64,000 nucleotides of DNA from Labia minor (lineage: Eukaryota > Arthropoda > Insecta > Dermaptera > Spongiphoridae). This document shows, in pieces, positions 11,926 to 24,200 of the stretch. Every line of letters begins with the position of its first letter. The first letter of the stretch is position 1. The notes under the pieces are model-generated. The model made no database searches. It saw only the letters and a program-made list of their open reading frames with translations, and was not told the DNA's origin. Location of the stretch: positions 92,820,538 to 92,884,537 of the forward strand of contig OY720344.1 of the NCBI GenBank assembly GCA_963082975.1, in the 5' to 3' direction. The translations under genes were made by a program, and so were the position numbers.

Positions 11926-12205
11926 TAGATTTAATTATAAATAATTTAATTTTGTTTAATATAAATAAAAAGAAAAAATATAACATCTTATTTAAAATAT
12001 AGACAAGTACAGGTGTCAATATAATTTCAGAATTTATATTATTATCAGTAATGATTCTTAAACGAAACAGTGTATAAGCAAGCTATTGTGCTACTTAGAA
12101 AAATATAAAACAAACTATTTAATTATAACAGCATATATATATAATATAGGATCAAATATTTTATCAAGTAAATTTGAATATATTTTTCATCTTGAAATGA
12201 AAATC

Positions 12206-12384
12206 AAGTTATTTTAATAAATTTATACCATTTTAGGAAAAAAATTTTTAATGGGTTATTTTTTTTTTTGAAAACCCATTTAGCAATTGTAATAAATAAT
12301 TAAAAAATTGTAAAATTTTCAAGTTTATAATAATAAATTGTATAAATTCTTTAAAGGGCCGAGCGATAGCTCGGTGTTCCAGGT
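12206..12384 (+). repeat. family C, copy 5 (plus orientation)
   Basis: Inverted match to 4912-5092. The 3' end is CCGAGC-GATA-GCTCGG, a perfect 6-bp stem with a 4-base loop, followed by TGTTCCAGGT. It is joined directly to a short family A fragment. Confidence 0.75.
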
Positions 12385-12420
12385 TTTTACCGACCGACGA
12401 TAGTAAGGGAGGTATTGTTT
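12385..12420 (+). repeat. family A 5'-end fragment
   Basis: Only the first ~32 bases of family A (ACCGACCGACGATAGTAAGG, then AGGTATTGTTT) are present, immediately after the end of family C copy 5. The rest is missing. Confidence 0.75.
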
Positions 12421-12703
12421 AATATAATATTTCATTTAAGATGATAGTAATTCATGGATTATTATTTAAGTAAAAGATAAGCTATAGCTATATATTTACC
12501 TTACTTTATAAAATATACCATTTATTTTACTATAAATGTAAATATTAATTTCAATAATTTTCTCTAAATAAGTTTTTAATGCATATTACTTTTTTTCGTT
12601 CAGCAATAATCCAACATTCATCTAAATAAGTAACAAAATTATTAACTCTTGTAATTTAAGTACCTCATTCCCTTAAAATGTCAACCGAGAAGAAACTAAA
12701 AAA

Positions 12704-12736
<33 letters not shown>

Positions 12737-13673
12737 TAGTTATTTATTTATTTTAATTTATTTTTTTTCAATTTTTCTTTATTTACTTTATTTTATTATA
12801 AATAATTAATTAAAAAAAAAAAATTTACTCAAATTATAGATAAGTAATTGAAAGACCAACATTGTAATTACACCAATCTTTGTATAATATCATGGATGTA
12901 AATAGATCGATAAAAGAAAAATAATAAAGAGAGCATGATCTCTTTGAACCTATTCAATCGAACTCGGGATGAATCGAATTGAATTGTAGTTAGACTCTCA
13001 TCAATTGCAAGTTTGTTCCAATTCTGGTCGAAAGTCAATTGCGTTGGAATTGAAGAGCCTTGACAGAGAGGTGAGTGTCAGTTTTTCGGCATCCCCAGCG
13101 GTCGCCCCATGGTCACGAGAGCTGCCCAATTGGCCCGGGCCGAAGCCAATTGCATATCATTGCGAAGTTGATTGCTAGTAGCTCTACTTGATGGACACCG
13201 CGGCTCTCAAATAGACAACCATTACCCTTGGACCAAATGCCAAGATCAAGGACGCTGCATGATAAAATACAACCAATTCTAGGAGCCGTTCAAATAGAAC
13301 GCAGCTTTTATAAAAGGGCTCTTCTAAAGAAATAATAAACAGGCTAAAATAACTGGTTGGCGGCAACTTTCTTTCTTTTCTTTTAAATGCCATTCTGCCA
13401 GCTAATTTGCAAAGAACTACCGTAAGGAAGTCTGAAAAGTGCCAATTTTAGACATTTAAAAATACCTCCTTAAATTACCTAACTATTTATTTGTTTGTTT
13501 ATTTTTTTTTTTTAATTTAATTGAATGAAATACACACCAATGGATTTGTTAGTAAATACCGAAAAGTTACTTATGAAATTTATTCAATGAAATTACGGAC
13601 CAGACTTAAATTAATTAAATTAAATATCCATTAAATATATGTTGGTTTAGATTTCCGTGAATTTTATTACTAT
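12421..13673. other. A+T-rich spacer followed by a unique less A+T-rich island (12950-13430)
   Basis: A TA-rich simple tract lies at about 12710-12740. From about 12950 to 13430 base composition is balanced, with repeated CAATTG motifs, a good splice donor (GAGAG then GTGAGTGT at about 13069) and a TATA-like box downstream. No frame is clearly coding on either strand. It could be a 5' exon/promoter region or conserved non-coding DNA. Confidence 0.35.
13309..13316 (+). promoter_or_regulatory. possible TATA box
   Basis: TATAAAAG followed by GGCTC inside the balanced-composition island. In a genome this A+T-rich TATA matches are common; only the TATAAAAGG form and the island context give it weight. 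Confidence 0.2.
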
Positions 13674-14142
13674 TATTATTGTCAGATTTATCCGGGTTTT
13701 TATCCCGTATTTTTGTGAGTTTGTTTTCTCGACGTTTCGGCGCTCAATTTGGCGCCATTTACAAGAGGTTATTTAGGTGGGAATTAGTCTGTGCGACCAA
13801 GAGTCGATATCGGGATTCCGAGTTGTTTTTTTTTGGTTCACTGCATTGCTGTGAAGTTCCGAAGAGTCCTGAGCACTGAAACTGACACTGACACACATCT
13901 GCACTTAACTTGACAACAGCCTGAAGTTGACTCTTTGGAACTTCACAGCAACGCAGTGAACAAAAAAACATCTCGGAATCCCGATATCGAAACTTGGTTG
14001 AACAGACTAAAAAACCTAGAACCCCAAAAATATTCCTAACTAAATAACCTCTTGAAAATGGCGCCAAAATTGACGCCGAAACGTCGAGAAAACAAACTCA
14101 CAAAAATACGGGATAAAAGCCTGGATAAATCTGACAATAATA
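13674..14142. mobile_element. foldback element with ~190-bp inverted arms
   Basis: The left arm starts TATTATTGTCAGATTTATCC and the right arm is its inverted copy ending GGATAAATCTGACAATAATA. The arms pair over most of their ~190 bp, including TTCTCGACGTTTCGGCG, GGCGCCATTT, GATATCGGGATTCCGA and CACTGCATTGCTGTGAAGTT. A ~90-bp spacer separates them. TA dinucleotides flank both ends. Each arm holds the CGAAACGTCG motif common in Penelope-like element termini. No coding capacity. It could be a TA-inserting MITE or a pair of inverted Penelope-like terminal repeats. Confidence 0.8.
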
Positions 14143-14962
14143 TATAGCACATATATGGTAAATCATTAATTTTCTTTCTTTAAAACTCTTTTTTAAAATC
14201 AATATATCGTACGTATTTTAATATTATATAATTAAAAATAAAGAAAAGTAAAATTGATATAATTTTGAGTAATTATAAATAGTTATAATTGTTAACTTTT
14301 GAATATTATTCGTTAATAAAAATAACAATGATTAAAAGTAATTTGAATCGTGATTTTTCACGGCATATGAAGATGAAAAAGAAATGAATTATTTAATAAG
14401 TACTTAAGTTGTAATAAATTAAATTGAAGTGATCTTGCTTATAAGGTTGGATGATTTTAATTAGTGCAATTTATATTATGACCTTGTTATTTAAAATTTT
14501 TATTTAGATCTTTAAAGTTAAGTAGATAATATATATGTTTGACCATGGATAGATAGATGAAAAGTATCATCAATCCCATTTCAATTTTTACCATTCTATT
14601 AAGTTGTTTCAATTGCTAATTATAATTACCTGAATAATTAAACTTCATGAAAAGGGAAAATCATAAAGACTAAATAAAAGTTAATACTTACAAATTAAAT
14701 ACGATAATATAAGGTCACTTCTGAAGTAGATAGTTATTTAAAGAGTTTAAGGTTAGAAAAAAATACTCTACCAGCTGTAAGTTTTATTATTAAATAAATA
14801 AAATAATTAATTTTATGAAAATAAAATTTTGTTTATATTATTATATTAATAATTTAAGAATAAAAAATAATAAGAATAAATTAATATTGAATTATATTTT
14901 CATTTTTCTTATATATAATTTTGGAAGGAAGCCAAGTTTATTCTTCACAAAAAATATATTAT
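14143..14962. other. A+T-rich spacer
   Basis: No gene or repeat recognised. The open frame from 14815 runs into the family A copy and has no family signature. Confidence 0.55.
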
Positions 14963-16196
14963 TACCGACCGACGATAGTAAGGGAGGTATTGTTTTCACA
15001 CCAAATTTCACATGTGGAGATTTTTACATATCTCCACGAATCATGCATTTTCTAAACAGAAATTAGCTGGAGTGTCTCCACTCGACTATCTCGCAATTTG
15101 AATTGGATTAAATAACATAATATATTATATTTAAATTAAATTTAATTAATTATAAATTATAAATAATAAATAATAAATATTAAACCAGCACATGTTTGGC
15201 TTTTTGTTGATGGCACCACGTCACGTGTTGGCGCGTGAGATTTGCAGTGTTAAAAAATTAATTCATTCTAGCTCAAGCTGAAATTCTATATATAGCAGTT
15301 TTATACAATTATTAATCATGTGAAAAATTATCAAACATATATCTTTATTTTTACGGTCACTTTAGAGGAAAAAAAATCAAAACGTTGTAGGTAATGACCC
15401 TCTTCCGGTTGAGCTACATTTCTCAAAAGTTGATAGAAAACTATGAATTTTGAATAATGTCCATGTACCAAATTTCATCATTCTAGCTCAAACCGTTTTT
15501 GCGTAATCTTGCCTACATACACACACACACACACACACAGACATTTTTCTCAACCTTAGTGAAAATGATTCAGGAACCTTCAAAACGTATAAAAACATCA
15601 AAATCTCAACATCGAAAATTTTCGTGATCGCAATACTATCTCTGACGAGATAGTAAAAAGTATTTTTAGCATGATGTCTGTCCGTCTGTCCGTCCGTCCG
15701 TCTGTCCGTCCGTATAGATGTGTACAGCCTGAACGGCTCAACCGATTTTGATGAAATTTGGTATATTTACTTAATGCATCAGTGGGATGAATTGATCAAC
15801 TTTTGGTGCAATTCCGGAAACCGGAAGTGGTAGTATTAGCGATCGACGATAGGAAGGAAAGGGTTATTTTCACACCAAAGGAGATTTTTTTATATATCAC
15901 CACGAATCATGCACTTTGTATTGGTTTTATCGTCGAGAAAAATCATATTTATTAGTTTTTTCTTGATTTAAAATTATTTTACGTCATTCAGCCATTCATG
16001 ACGTCACAGCCTGGTCTTGCATATATATTATAAATAAAATAAAATTAAAAATGTTTATATTTATTATTTATGTATCCATATCTGTTTTTTATTACATTAA
16101 TAGATATATTAAAATTATTTGAAATTGTTTCTGTAGCTGGAAATTAATTTATTTCAAACCGTCGGTCGGTTCGGACCTGGCCACAGGTCAACTTAT
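14963..16196 (+). repeat. family A, copy 2, split by family B copy 2
   Basis: Family A bases 1-100 (14963-15062) are separated from the rest (15656-16196) by family B. Without the insert the copy reads as a normal element, ending AAACCGTCGGTCGGTTCGGA and GGCCACAGGTC. It shares with copy 7 (37945) the loss of the TTTCACATGA segment after CACACCAAA, the phrases GTGCAATTCCGG and TTATCGTCGAG, and a longer CCGT tract, so the two form a subfamily. Confidence 0.85.
15063..15655 (+). repeat. family B, copy 2 (nearly full length), nested in family A
   Basis: Runs from CTGGAGTGTCTCCACTCGAC to GACGAGATAGTA. Features in order: subterminal ACTATCTCGC; a body with CACCACGTCACGTG and TATATATAGC; an (AC)n tract at about 15519-15538; CTCAACCTTAGTGAAAATGA; and the terminal hairpin ACTATCTC-4-GAGATAGT. 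The extra bases at the junction are only a few A residues, so no clear target duplication. No coding capacity. Confidence 0.85.
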
Positions 16197-17294
16197 TAAT
16201 TTTTGGTGAACTGTTATTTTACTGATTATTTTTTAAACACTATTTAATAAATTAATAGTCACTAATACATTAGAAAAGAATTTAACAATATATGTTCAAG
16301 TTAATTCATTCTTGAATTAATTGAAAACAAAAAATAAACATCAATTCAATACATTATTGTCTTTGTAACATGCAAATAAGAATAAATTGTTTCTCTCTAA
16401 ATGATCTAAAAAAAGAGGTTAACTGGTTGATCCTCTATTATTTGTTAACAATTTAAGTTTTTTTCTGTTTTTCAAAATGGAAAGTAATTTTATTTTTTGT
16501 ATTATATTAAATGAATACAAAAATAATTGAGAAAAATGAAAGTTTTGTTGTAAGTCAGTAAAATACAATTAAAATAAGTTATTGTAATTTGAAATGAATT
16601 TTCACTTCTAAAATTTATTTTTTCATTTTAGTAATTTAGTATTGTGAAAAAATTTAAACAAAAGTATTAGGTTCAATTTTGATAATTTCTTAGAAACTTT
16701 AAATCACTTAAATTAATTAAATTAATACTCTCTCAAATCTCAAAGGATCTCAATATATCAATATCTATAACATAAAAAAATAAAATTTCAACTCTGTTAA
16801 TTTTGCTTTAAACTGAACCCAGTTTGATGCAGACATGGTCACCTCACACATAATCTTTCTATTTTAATTATTTGTTAATTTATTTATTTCCTGAAAATTT
16901 TATTTGATCTATTAATATTATACTTAATAGTCTATAAAATTCAAATGTTCTATTCTCAAAAGCATCAACACAGTGCAAAAATTAGCATTATTTCTTTGAT
17001 TCTATTCTATCAAAAAAAGTCTAATTTATCGTGACTATGGAATTAGGGATATTTTTTCCCACGCATGGAATTTTCTCAGAAATCATTTTTAAGGTTCTTC
17101 TCTCGCATTAGAAAAGAATCACATCCACCTACACCAAAAGCGACAATCTCTTTGAAAAATAAAATGAAGCTTGAATATATAATATCAAAAATGAATTCAT
17201 TTAACATTCGAACTAATATCTCTAATCAAAATGCATGTCTTTTCATTTAACACTTTTGATATTTATGGAATACACAATCTGTAGATTCTATTCA

Positions 17295-17341
<47 letters not shown>

Positions 17342-17952
17342 GTATAAATAATTTAGATCTTCAATATAATGTTAGATGCATAAAATTTAAAAATTCATCT
17401 TAATGAATTGATTAAATTATCAGAATATTTATAAAATTTTTATAATAATAAAATATAATTTATTGATCTATATTTATGAGGTGCTAGTGAATTTGAAAGT
17501 TCTTAGCTGCAGGAATTGAAATCTTTTCTTCCATGTTCTAGTCTTTCTTTTCTTCGATTGCCTCTTATCTCTATCTATATTTTATATTGTTTGTCCACTC
17601 TGTCCTGTTCTTAGTCTCTTCACGTGGTATTAGCCAGCTAGCCTTTCGTCACTCAATCGGGCCACCAAAGAAACCTCCTCAATTTTATGACTATAACTAC
17701 AAGAATAATTTTCTAAGTAATAACCGTGTAGTAATAAAATAATAAGAAAATTATTTATTAACATCAATTTTTACAAAAAAATAAAATATGATTATTTTTT
17801 TACTTTTCTAAATAACCTCCACTACTACTAAACATTTGTTTATTTGAATATATTTGGGTTCAATTATAATTAATTAATATATTTAATAAACTCTTCAATT
17901 TTGATAATAATTTAGAACAACATTTTTAATTTTAACTATGAATTAATTAATT
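16197..17952. other. A+T-rich intergenic
   Basis: No gene. A less A+T-rich stretch at about 17480-17690 includes GAAAGTTCTTAGCTGCA, which echoes GAAAGTTCTTGGCTGCA near 20119, so part of it is probably an old dispersed repeat. Confidence 0.5.
17299..17338. repeat. (TA)20 microsatellite
   Basis: Uninterrupted TA dinucleotide run of 40 bp. Confidence 0.95.
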
Positions 17953-17967
17953 AAAATAGCTAAATAA

Positions 17968-18253
17968 AAAAAAAACCTTTGACTTTTGTACGTCCTACGC
18001 ATGGACAAAAGGCCTATCAAGTCGGTTATATCAATGAGGTGTCCTATATGATCAGTAGAACGAGTCCTATCAATCTTTTCCTTGATTTACTTGATCGGAG
18101 CCGCTAATTTTTATCAAGTAGCTCCCCAATGTTGATCCCGGAGGCTGAGTCCCATAGACCCCAGATAGAGAAATTCCCTTGCCAGGTCCGGGACTTGAAC
18201 CTTGGACCACGAGAATGTGAGTCAGCGACGCTAGCCTCTCACCCTGTAGAGCC
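17968..18253 (-). mobile_element. tRNA-derived SINE, copy 1
   Basis: On the minus strand: a tRNA-like head with an A-box region (GAGGCTAGCGTCGCTGAC) and the Pol III B box GGTTCAAGTCC (18191-18201); a body with AAGGGAATTTC and TCTGGGGTCTATGGGAC, then CTACTTGATAAAA; and an end in ACAAAAGTCAAAGG plus an oligo(T) run. Target duplications AAAATAGCTAAATAA flank it at 17953-17967 and 18257-18271 (15 of 15), so this is a fairly recent retroposition. The tail is oligo(T), not poly(A), in all three copies in the window. Confidence 0.9.
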
Positions 18254-18271
18254 TTCAAAATAGCTAAATAA

Positions 18272-19142
18272 TTATTTTAAAAAAATATTTATTTGAAATT
18301 TTTAACATGCATTAGTAATAGTAATAGTATTTCAGATAAATTTAAAAAAAATTCATCTAAATATTTCTAGGAAAATGAAATAATTTTATGATAGCGTATT
18401 AAAATTTTTAAAAATAATAAAAGTAATGTTATCTATTTGAAAATTCATAAAATTTAATTTAAAAAAAAACTACTCGATATTAAAATAGTATAATTAAAAT
18501 AACTTGAAAGATTAAAACGTAGGGGAGACTTTATTACACCTATATAAAACTAATTATATACGAGTGAGAATTTATTTCATTTTGTATCTGATCTTCGAAT
18601 AGAAATACTAATTATAATAGGTTGAATATTCATTTTATTCATCATTAATATAAATATAAATATGGAAATATAAATAAAAATAATAGTAATAAATGAAAGA
18701 CGTTGACAAATTGGATATGTGTGCAAATGAATTAGTGAACTTTAGGAAATTCAAATTGCCATACACAAATAATTCTTATAATTATATAATAATAATAATT
18801 TAATTTCATAATATCAGAAAATAAATTATATTACAGATGATATATATATTTAAATTTTCTTTTCTATCATGCTTATATATATTATTATAAAATGAATCCC
18901 CTTAAGCATCCTCCTTAATATATGTATACTTTCCAGATCAATTTATCATATTAAACATGAAAAGTGAAATGCTTTCTTTAAGTATATATGAGTAATATTT
19001 TATACAGGTACCCATATTATAAAATAATTTTTATAATTACATATAATTATTAGAAATGTAATTACTTATCAATAAACTAGATACTTTTTAAAGAATAAAT
19101 AATTAAATTTTTTTACTATTCCTTTCATTTCTTTATTTTTTT
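18272..19142. other. A+T-rich spacer
   Basis: No gene or repeat recognised. Confidence 0.55.
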
Positions 19143-19776
19143 TACCGACCGACGATAGTAAGGGAGGTATTGTTTTCACACCAAATTTCACATGTGGAGA
19201 TTTTTACATATCTCCACGAATCATGCATTTTCTTAACAGAAAAAAGTATTTTTAGCATGATGTCTGTCCGTCCGTCCGTATAGATGTGTACAGCCTGAAC
19301 GGCTCAACCGATTTTGATGAAATTTGGTATATTTACTTAATGCATCAGTGGGATGAATTGATCAACTTTTGGTGCGAATCCGGAAACCGGAAGTGGTAGT
19401 ATTAGCGATCGACGATAGGAAGGGAAGAGTTATTTTCACACCAAATTTCACATGAGGAGATTTTTTTACATATCACCTCGAATGTATTGGTTTTATCCTC
19501 GTGAAAAATCATCTTCATTATGTTTTTCTTAATTTAAAATTATATGACGTCACCCAGCCCTTCATGACGTCACAGCCTCGGGTAACGCCGGGTAACGCCG
19601 GCTACTCCAGCTATATATTATAAATAAAATAAAATTAAAAATATTTATGTTATATGCCTATATGTTTTTTATTACATTAATAGATATATTAAAATTATTT
19701 GAAATTGTTTCTGTAGCTGGAAATTAATTTACTTTAAACCGTCGGTCGGTTCGGACCTGGCCACAGGTCAACTTAT
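19143..19776 (+). repeat. family A, copy 3
   Basis: Full-length copy (634 bp) with intact 11-bp subterminal inverted repeats, CCGT tract, both sub-repeats and the terminal hairpin GACCTG-GCCA-CAGGTC. It carries an insertion absent from other copies at about 19578-19611: GGGTAACGCC twice in tandem followed by GGCTACTCCAGC. Confidence 0.85.
19545..19572. promoter_or_regulatory. paired CRE/ATF palindromes in family A copy 3
   Basis: TGACGTCA at 19545-19552 and 19565-19572, again exactly 20 bp between starts, as in copy 1. Confidence 0.4.
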
Positions 19777-19845
19777 TTAGAACAAGATAAAATAATTATA
19801 TTCATTTTTTGCTTAATTTATAAAACATATTTTATTTTTATCGAA

Positions 19846-20705
19846 TACTAGCTATTCAGACCGCCTTCGGCGTTCTTCGCACCTAGACAGGGGCTCTGCC
19901 CCTTGTACCCCCGAAGTAATAGATGTTATTTGGTTGAAAGTGTTTAGTATATGTAAAAGGTTATCATCCATTTTGTTTCAATCAGTATATTGCATAAAAC
20001 TTTCATTTGTTTTTGTGTTCTTATTTAAAATATATATTAATTTAATTAATAAATGAATTATATATTATTATTATATATGTTATATCTATCTACCTATCTC
20101 TGTGGCTTCTCAGTACTCGAAAGTTCTTGGCTGCAACAACCACATTTCTGCAAATGTCCTTATCCGGAGCTCCTACCCTGTCCCATCTCTTCACGTTCCT
20201 TCCTACATTGTCCACCCTTATTAAAAACTTACGTGAAAATCCAATTATGAGATCATAACTAAAATTATTTATTCATATAATCTTAAAAATTAAAAAAGGT
20301 AATATAGTCGAAATGTGAATGTTTTCAGTGTGTTAAATAAGTTAAAAAGAACAATATGATGAATTGAAATATTGTAAATATTAGAAAAATAAAAATATAA
20401 ATATTATAAAGATTCTTTGTATAGTATTCTTTTCGCTGCTGAATGGCAACATGTACATATGAAATTTTAAAAAAATAATTTCTGCAGTTATTAATCAGAT
20501 GTTAATAAAATTTATAGCCTATGTTCAAATAGAGATATGTAAGAAAATTGTGAGTAATTTCATCCAAATCGGTTCAGTCAATTTTGAGTCTATAACATTA
20601 GAATTTCCAGACCTGCAGACAGAATGACAGACATGAAAAATTCTAAAGTCACTTTTGGATTTTAGAGGTCACATAAAACGCGAAGAGATGCAAAAAATTT
20701 TAAAT
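19846..20705 (+). repeat. retroposon-like repeat, family E
   Basis: Begins TACTAGCTATTCAGACCGCC, then TTCGGCG and GGGGCTCTGCCCCTTG. It ends with a block typical of many arthropod RTE/SINE-type repeats: ATTTCATCCAAATCGGTTCA, a 'cagac' run and TTCTAAAGTCACTTTTGG. The middle contains GAAAGTTCTTGGCTGCA. I infer one old dispersed element of about 850 bp; only one copy is visible, so both ends are uncertain. No coding capacity seen. Confidence 0.45.
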
Positions 20706-23650
20706 TCTGAGCAATGTGCAGACAAAAACCTTTTTTTATATAAATATAGATAGATTAGTCTAATAATTATTGTATAATAATATACAACCGTGAAAATGAT
20801 TGTATTAACATTATCATTCATAATCATTCTAATATAATTAAGAGAAGGGACATTAAACAAAAGACCATTTTGATATGAACAATAAAAAATCTGATCAATT
20901 GTAGTCATAAACTGTTATTTAACGAACATAACATTCTGTAACAATATTTAAATTTAACAATCAAAAAAACTTATTTCTTCGAAACTATTTATGATTCTGA
21001 ATATTATTAATCGGGTTATAATATTGTATTATATCGATTTCTTGGAATAGTAAAAAAAAGTTAATAAAAATAATCAATAAATGTTGAAATGTTTGTCAAT
21101 TCATAAAACAAAATCAATATATAAGTTATTTATAAATATTTATAAACTAGGTTATGTATACAAAATAATTATTATATTTGTTACTATATTTTTACCTACC
21201 TAAAGAATAATTAGTGTCAGTCGAAACCTTTATTTTATTTTTTTTATCTGAATTTTTGCCCGACCTAAATTAGGAGAAACAGAATGAATGGTTTTGAAAG
21301 TTTTGACGATATGATTGTTTAGATGTTAATTTTCATCTCTGAATCATATTTACACGAATCCTTTGATGTCATAACTGTGATTTATCAAACCAGAGATGTT
21401 GTAGATAATATAGATTGCTGAACCCGTATTAGTATTATGCTACAACTCTGAGTGAAAGTGTCGACGACACTATTGTTTAAATGCCAATTAAAGACAATCA
21501 AATCAGATTCCATGCAATGTTTTAGTGTCATAGCTGTGAGTGTCTAATTAGGACAATTATTAGTAATAAATTGTTGAATCAAAAATTTAGAAAGTGAAGA
21601 ATACTAATCAATCGTAATATATTTTATCACAGTGATAATTTTATTATAATAATTTGAAAATTGGGAAGATATTAAAATTAAGAGTGGGAAATGAATTTAA
21701 TTTAACGAGGTTTATGTTTTGAAATAAATAAATCAATACAAATTCTAATCAAAATTTTATTCGATCCATTAAAATAAAATTTGATTTCATAAATTAGTAA
21801 ATTAAATTGATTAGTTGATTCTATCAATGAAATGTGATTTGTTTAATTTTTTATTTATTTTTCAGTTTCATGAATGAATCGAAGACAAAAATTGAATAAA
21901 TAGGGAGTAATGCCAAGATTTTAACGGTTTGAGGCCAATGACCCTCTGGCCAAGTAGAGGCGCGCGCGGGTAAACAAATGATAGATAATGTATTAGATGG
22001 ATGGAGTGACGTCAGAAAAGAAATAAAAAAAAAAAATTAAAAGAATAAAAAAAATAGGACAAAAAAATCATGAACGTTTCTTGCATATGGATTAATATAT
22101 TAGATATAAAGATATCCCGGAAGAGAATTGCAAATACGTAGTTAACATCCTGAAAAGTATATATTAATTGATAAAATTAACTAAAATTTAATTAAAATTA
22201 TACCTTATATTTTTGATCTTCTGTTGTTTTCAGATATTATTATCATCATTTATTTAGTGAGAGTAAAAAAAAAAAAACTAGAAGTAAAGATAAGAATGTT
22301 CTCTTTTTAATGAAAGAGTATAATTAAAATCAAGTATGAGTTTAATAATACCTACCGCCTAATTAAAAAGAAAATAATTCTTAATAAAATGATATGAATT
22401 TTACAATTTAATGAATGTAAAATAATTTTCTCATGTATTGTGACTATGAAATTAAAAAATAAAACACAATTAAAATGTGGGTTCTTGTTAATTATGGTAT
22501 TGCCATGAGAATGCGTCACGATTTATCGGTTGTTGAAGAGGGTGGAGGTGTTAGAATATTAGTATTAGATATATATAAACTAATATTAGCTGATTAGAAT
22601 ATAGAGCTAGTAAAAAGTGAAGGAAAGAAAAAAAATAACACTTATTATTGTTTTCACTAAATCAGCAACGTTTCGATTGCTAATCAGAACCTTCTTCAAG
22701 ACTAGTTGTTTTTTTGAAAATGATTCGTTGGTATTTTGATGAAAACGAAGTTAAGTGTTTTTTTTTTTATTTATTAACATCATTTTCTAATGCCTTTAAA
22801 ATAGTATATGAAAAAATCCAAAATTGTAAAATTCAATGCCCACGATTATACATTAACTAAGTGAAATATTACACTATATTATAAATACTATGCCTATAAA
22901 ACAAATTATTTAATTTAATCTAAATTTACTTATTTTTTGCTTAATATTGAGATGATTTCTATAATAGAAAACACTCTTTAAATTTACATTCAATATTTTG
23001 GTAGGCAAAAACGAATGATGAACGTTATTTAGGTAAGGATTGGCAATGAGATTATCTCAAATCCCGGGATTGATTTTAAAAGTTTTAAGACAGTTAAAAA
23101 TGAAACAGTGAAATGAAAATGCTTTGAAATTTGGAAGAAAAACAAATATTTTCCAGGAACAAATCAGTTTTCACAATCATACGCTAGACAATTGGTAACT
23201 AAGCTGGTTTCTTGCAAACCAGTGACATCACGATTTTTCTCATATTAGTAAGGTGATCCAGGAGGAAAAAAAGAATAATATATATATATATATAGAAGGA
23301 TATAAGAAATTCTCTCAATATTTAATTTTTTATTTTATCTGTCCAATATATGTATTATATATAATTGTATTTTTTTATTTCTTTCAAATATTACTTTGTT
23401 ATGATCTATTATACTGGTTATTGGTTTTGAAAAGGACAACCCCATCAATAAAAAATCTACCCTTTCTAATATCTTCTCATCAATCTTCATGATGGGGGAA
23501 ATACTAAAAACCCAAGTCATCAAAGAATATATTTATATCTTTGGTAATAAAATTGGAATATTCAAAAAAATATTAAAACAATGATATAATATTCAAGAGG
23601 GAAATCGTTTTTTTTTTTCAAGCAGCTTGAAAAAGAACCTGTAAACCTTT
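20706..23650. other. A+T-rich intergenic
   Basis: No gene. Two loosely similar stretches at about 21300-21395 and 21460-21540 (ATTGTTTARATG, then TGTCATARCTGTGA) may be an ancient duplication. A G+C-rich block with GCGCGCGCGGG lies near 21960. Confidence 0.4.
22645..22715 (-). mobile_element. Penelope-like element terminal scrap (fossil)
   Basis: The minus strand reads GAAGAAGGTTCTGATTAGCA followed by ATCGAAACGTTGCTGA. This resembles the conserved 'CTGATGA ... GAAACGTT' signature in the terminal repeats of Penelope-like elements, known to hold hammerhead ribozyme motifs. Only a short, decayed piece remains. Confidence 0.4.
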
Positions 23651-24200
23651 TTGAAGTGTCTCCATTCGAATTTCTCGCAATTTGAATTGGATTAAATAAC
23701 ATATATTATATTTAAATTAAATTTAATTAATTATAAATTATAAATCAAAATTAATAAATAATATTAATTAAACCAGCGCATGTTTGGCTCTTTGTTGATG
23801 GCACCACGTCACGTATGGGGCGTGATTTGGAATGTGTTAAAAAATTAATTCTGGTATTTTCAGCGAATAAATCAAGCTGAAATTTTATATATAGCTGTTT
23901 TATACCATGTGAAAAACTGTGTGAAAAACTATCAAACATATATCTTTATTTTTATGATCAGTTTAGAGGAAAAATTCTCAAAAGTTGATAGAAAACTACG
24001 AATATGAATAATACCCGTGTACCAAATTTCATTTCAATATTTTAGCTAAAACCGTTTTTGCGTAATCTTGTCAACATACACACAGACATTTTTCTCAACC
24101 TTAGTGAAAATGACTCAGGGACCTTCAAAACGTATAAAAAAATCAAAATGTCGACATCGAAAATTTTCGTGACCGCAATACTATCTCTGGCGAGATAGTA
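23651..24200 (+). repeat. family B, copy 3
   Basis: Close to full length (550 bp): GAAGTGTCTCCATTCGAA at the left, CACCACGTCACGTA in the body, a short AC tract, and the terminal ACTATCTC-TGGC-GAGATAGT hairpin (perfect 8-bp stem). The segment between the TATATATAGC block and AAAAGTTGATAGAAAACTA is shorter than in copy 2. Confidence 0.85.

Noticed and set aside
13759-14067. 102-residue open frame in the foldback element
   Set aside because: It exists because the two inverted arms are both less A+T-rich; the same residues (SRYRDSE) appear from both arms, showing that the repeat, not a gene, makes it.
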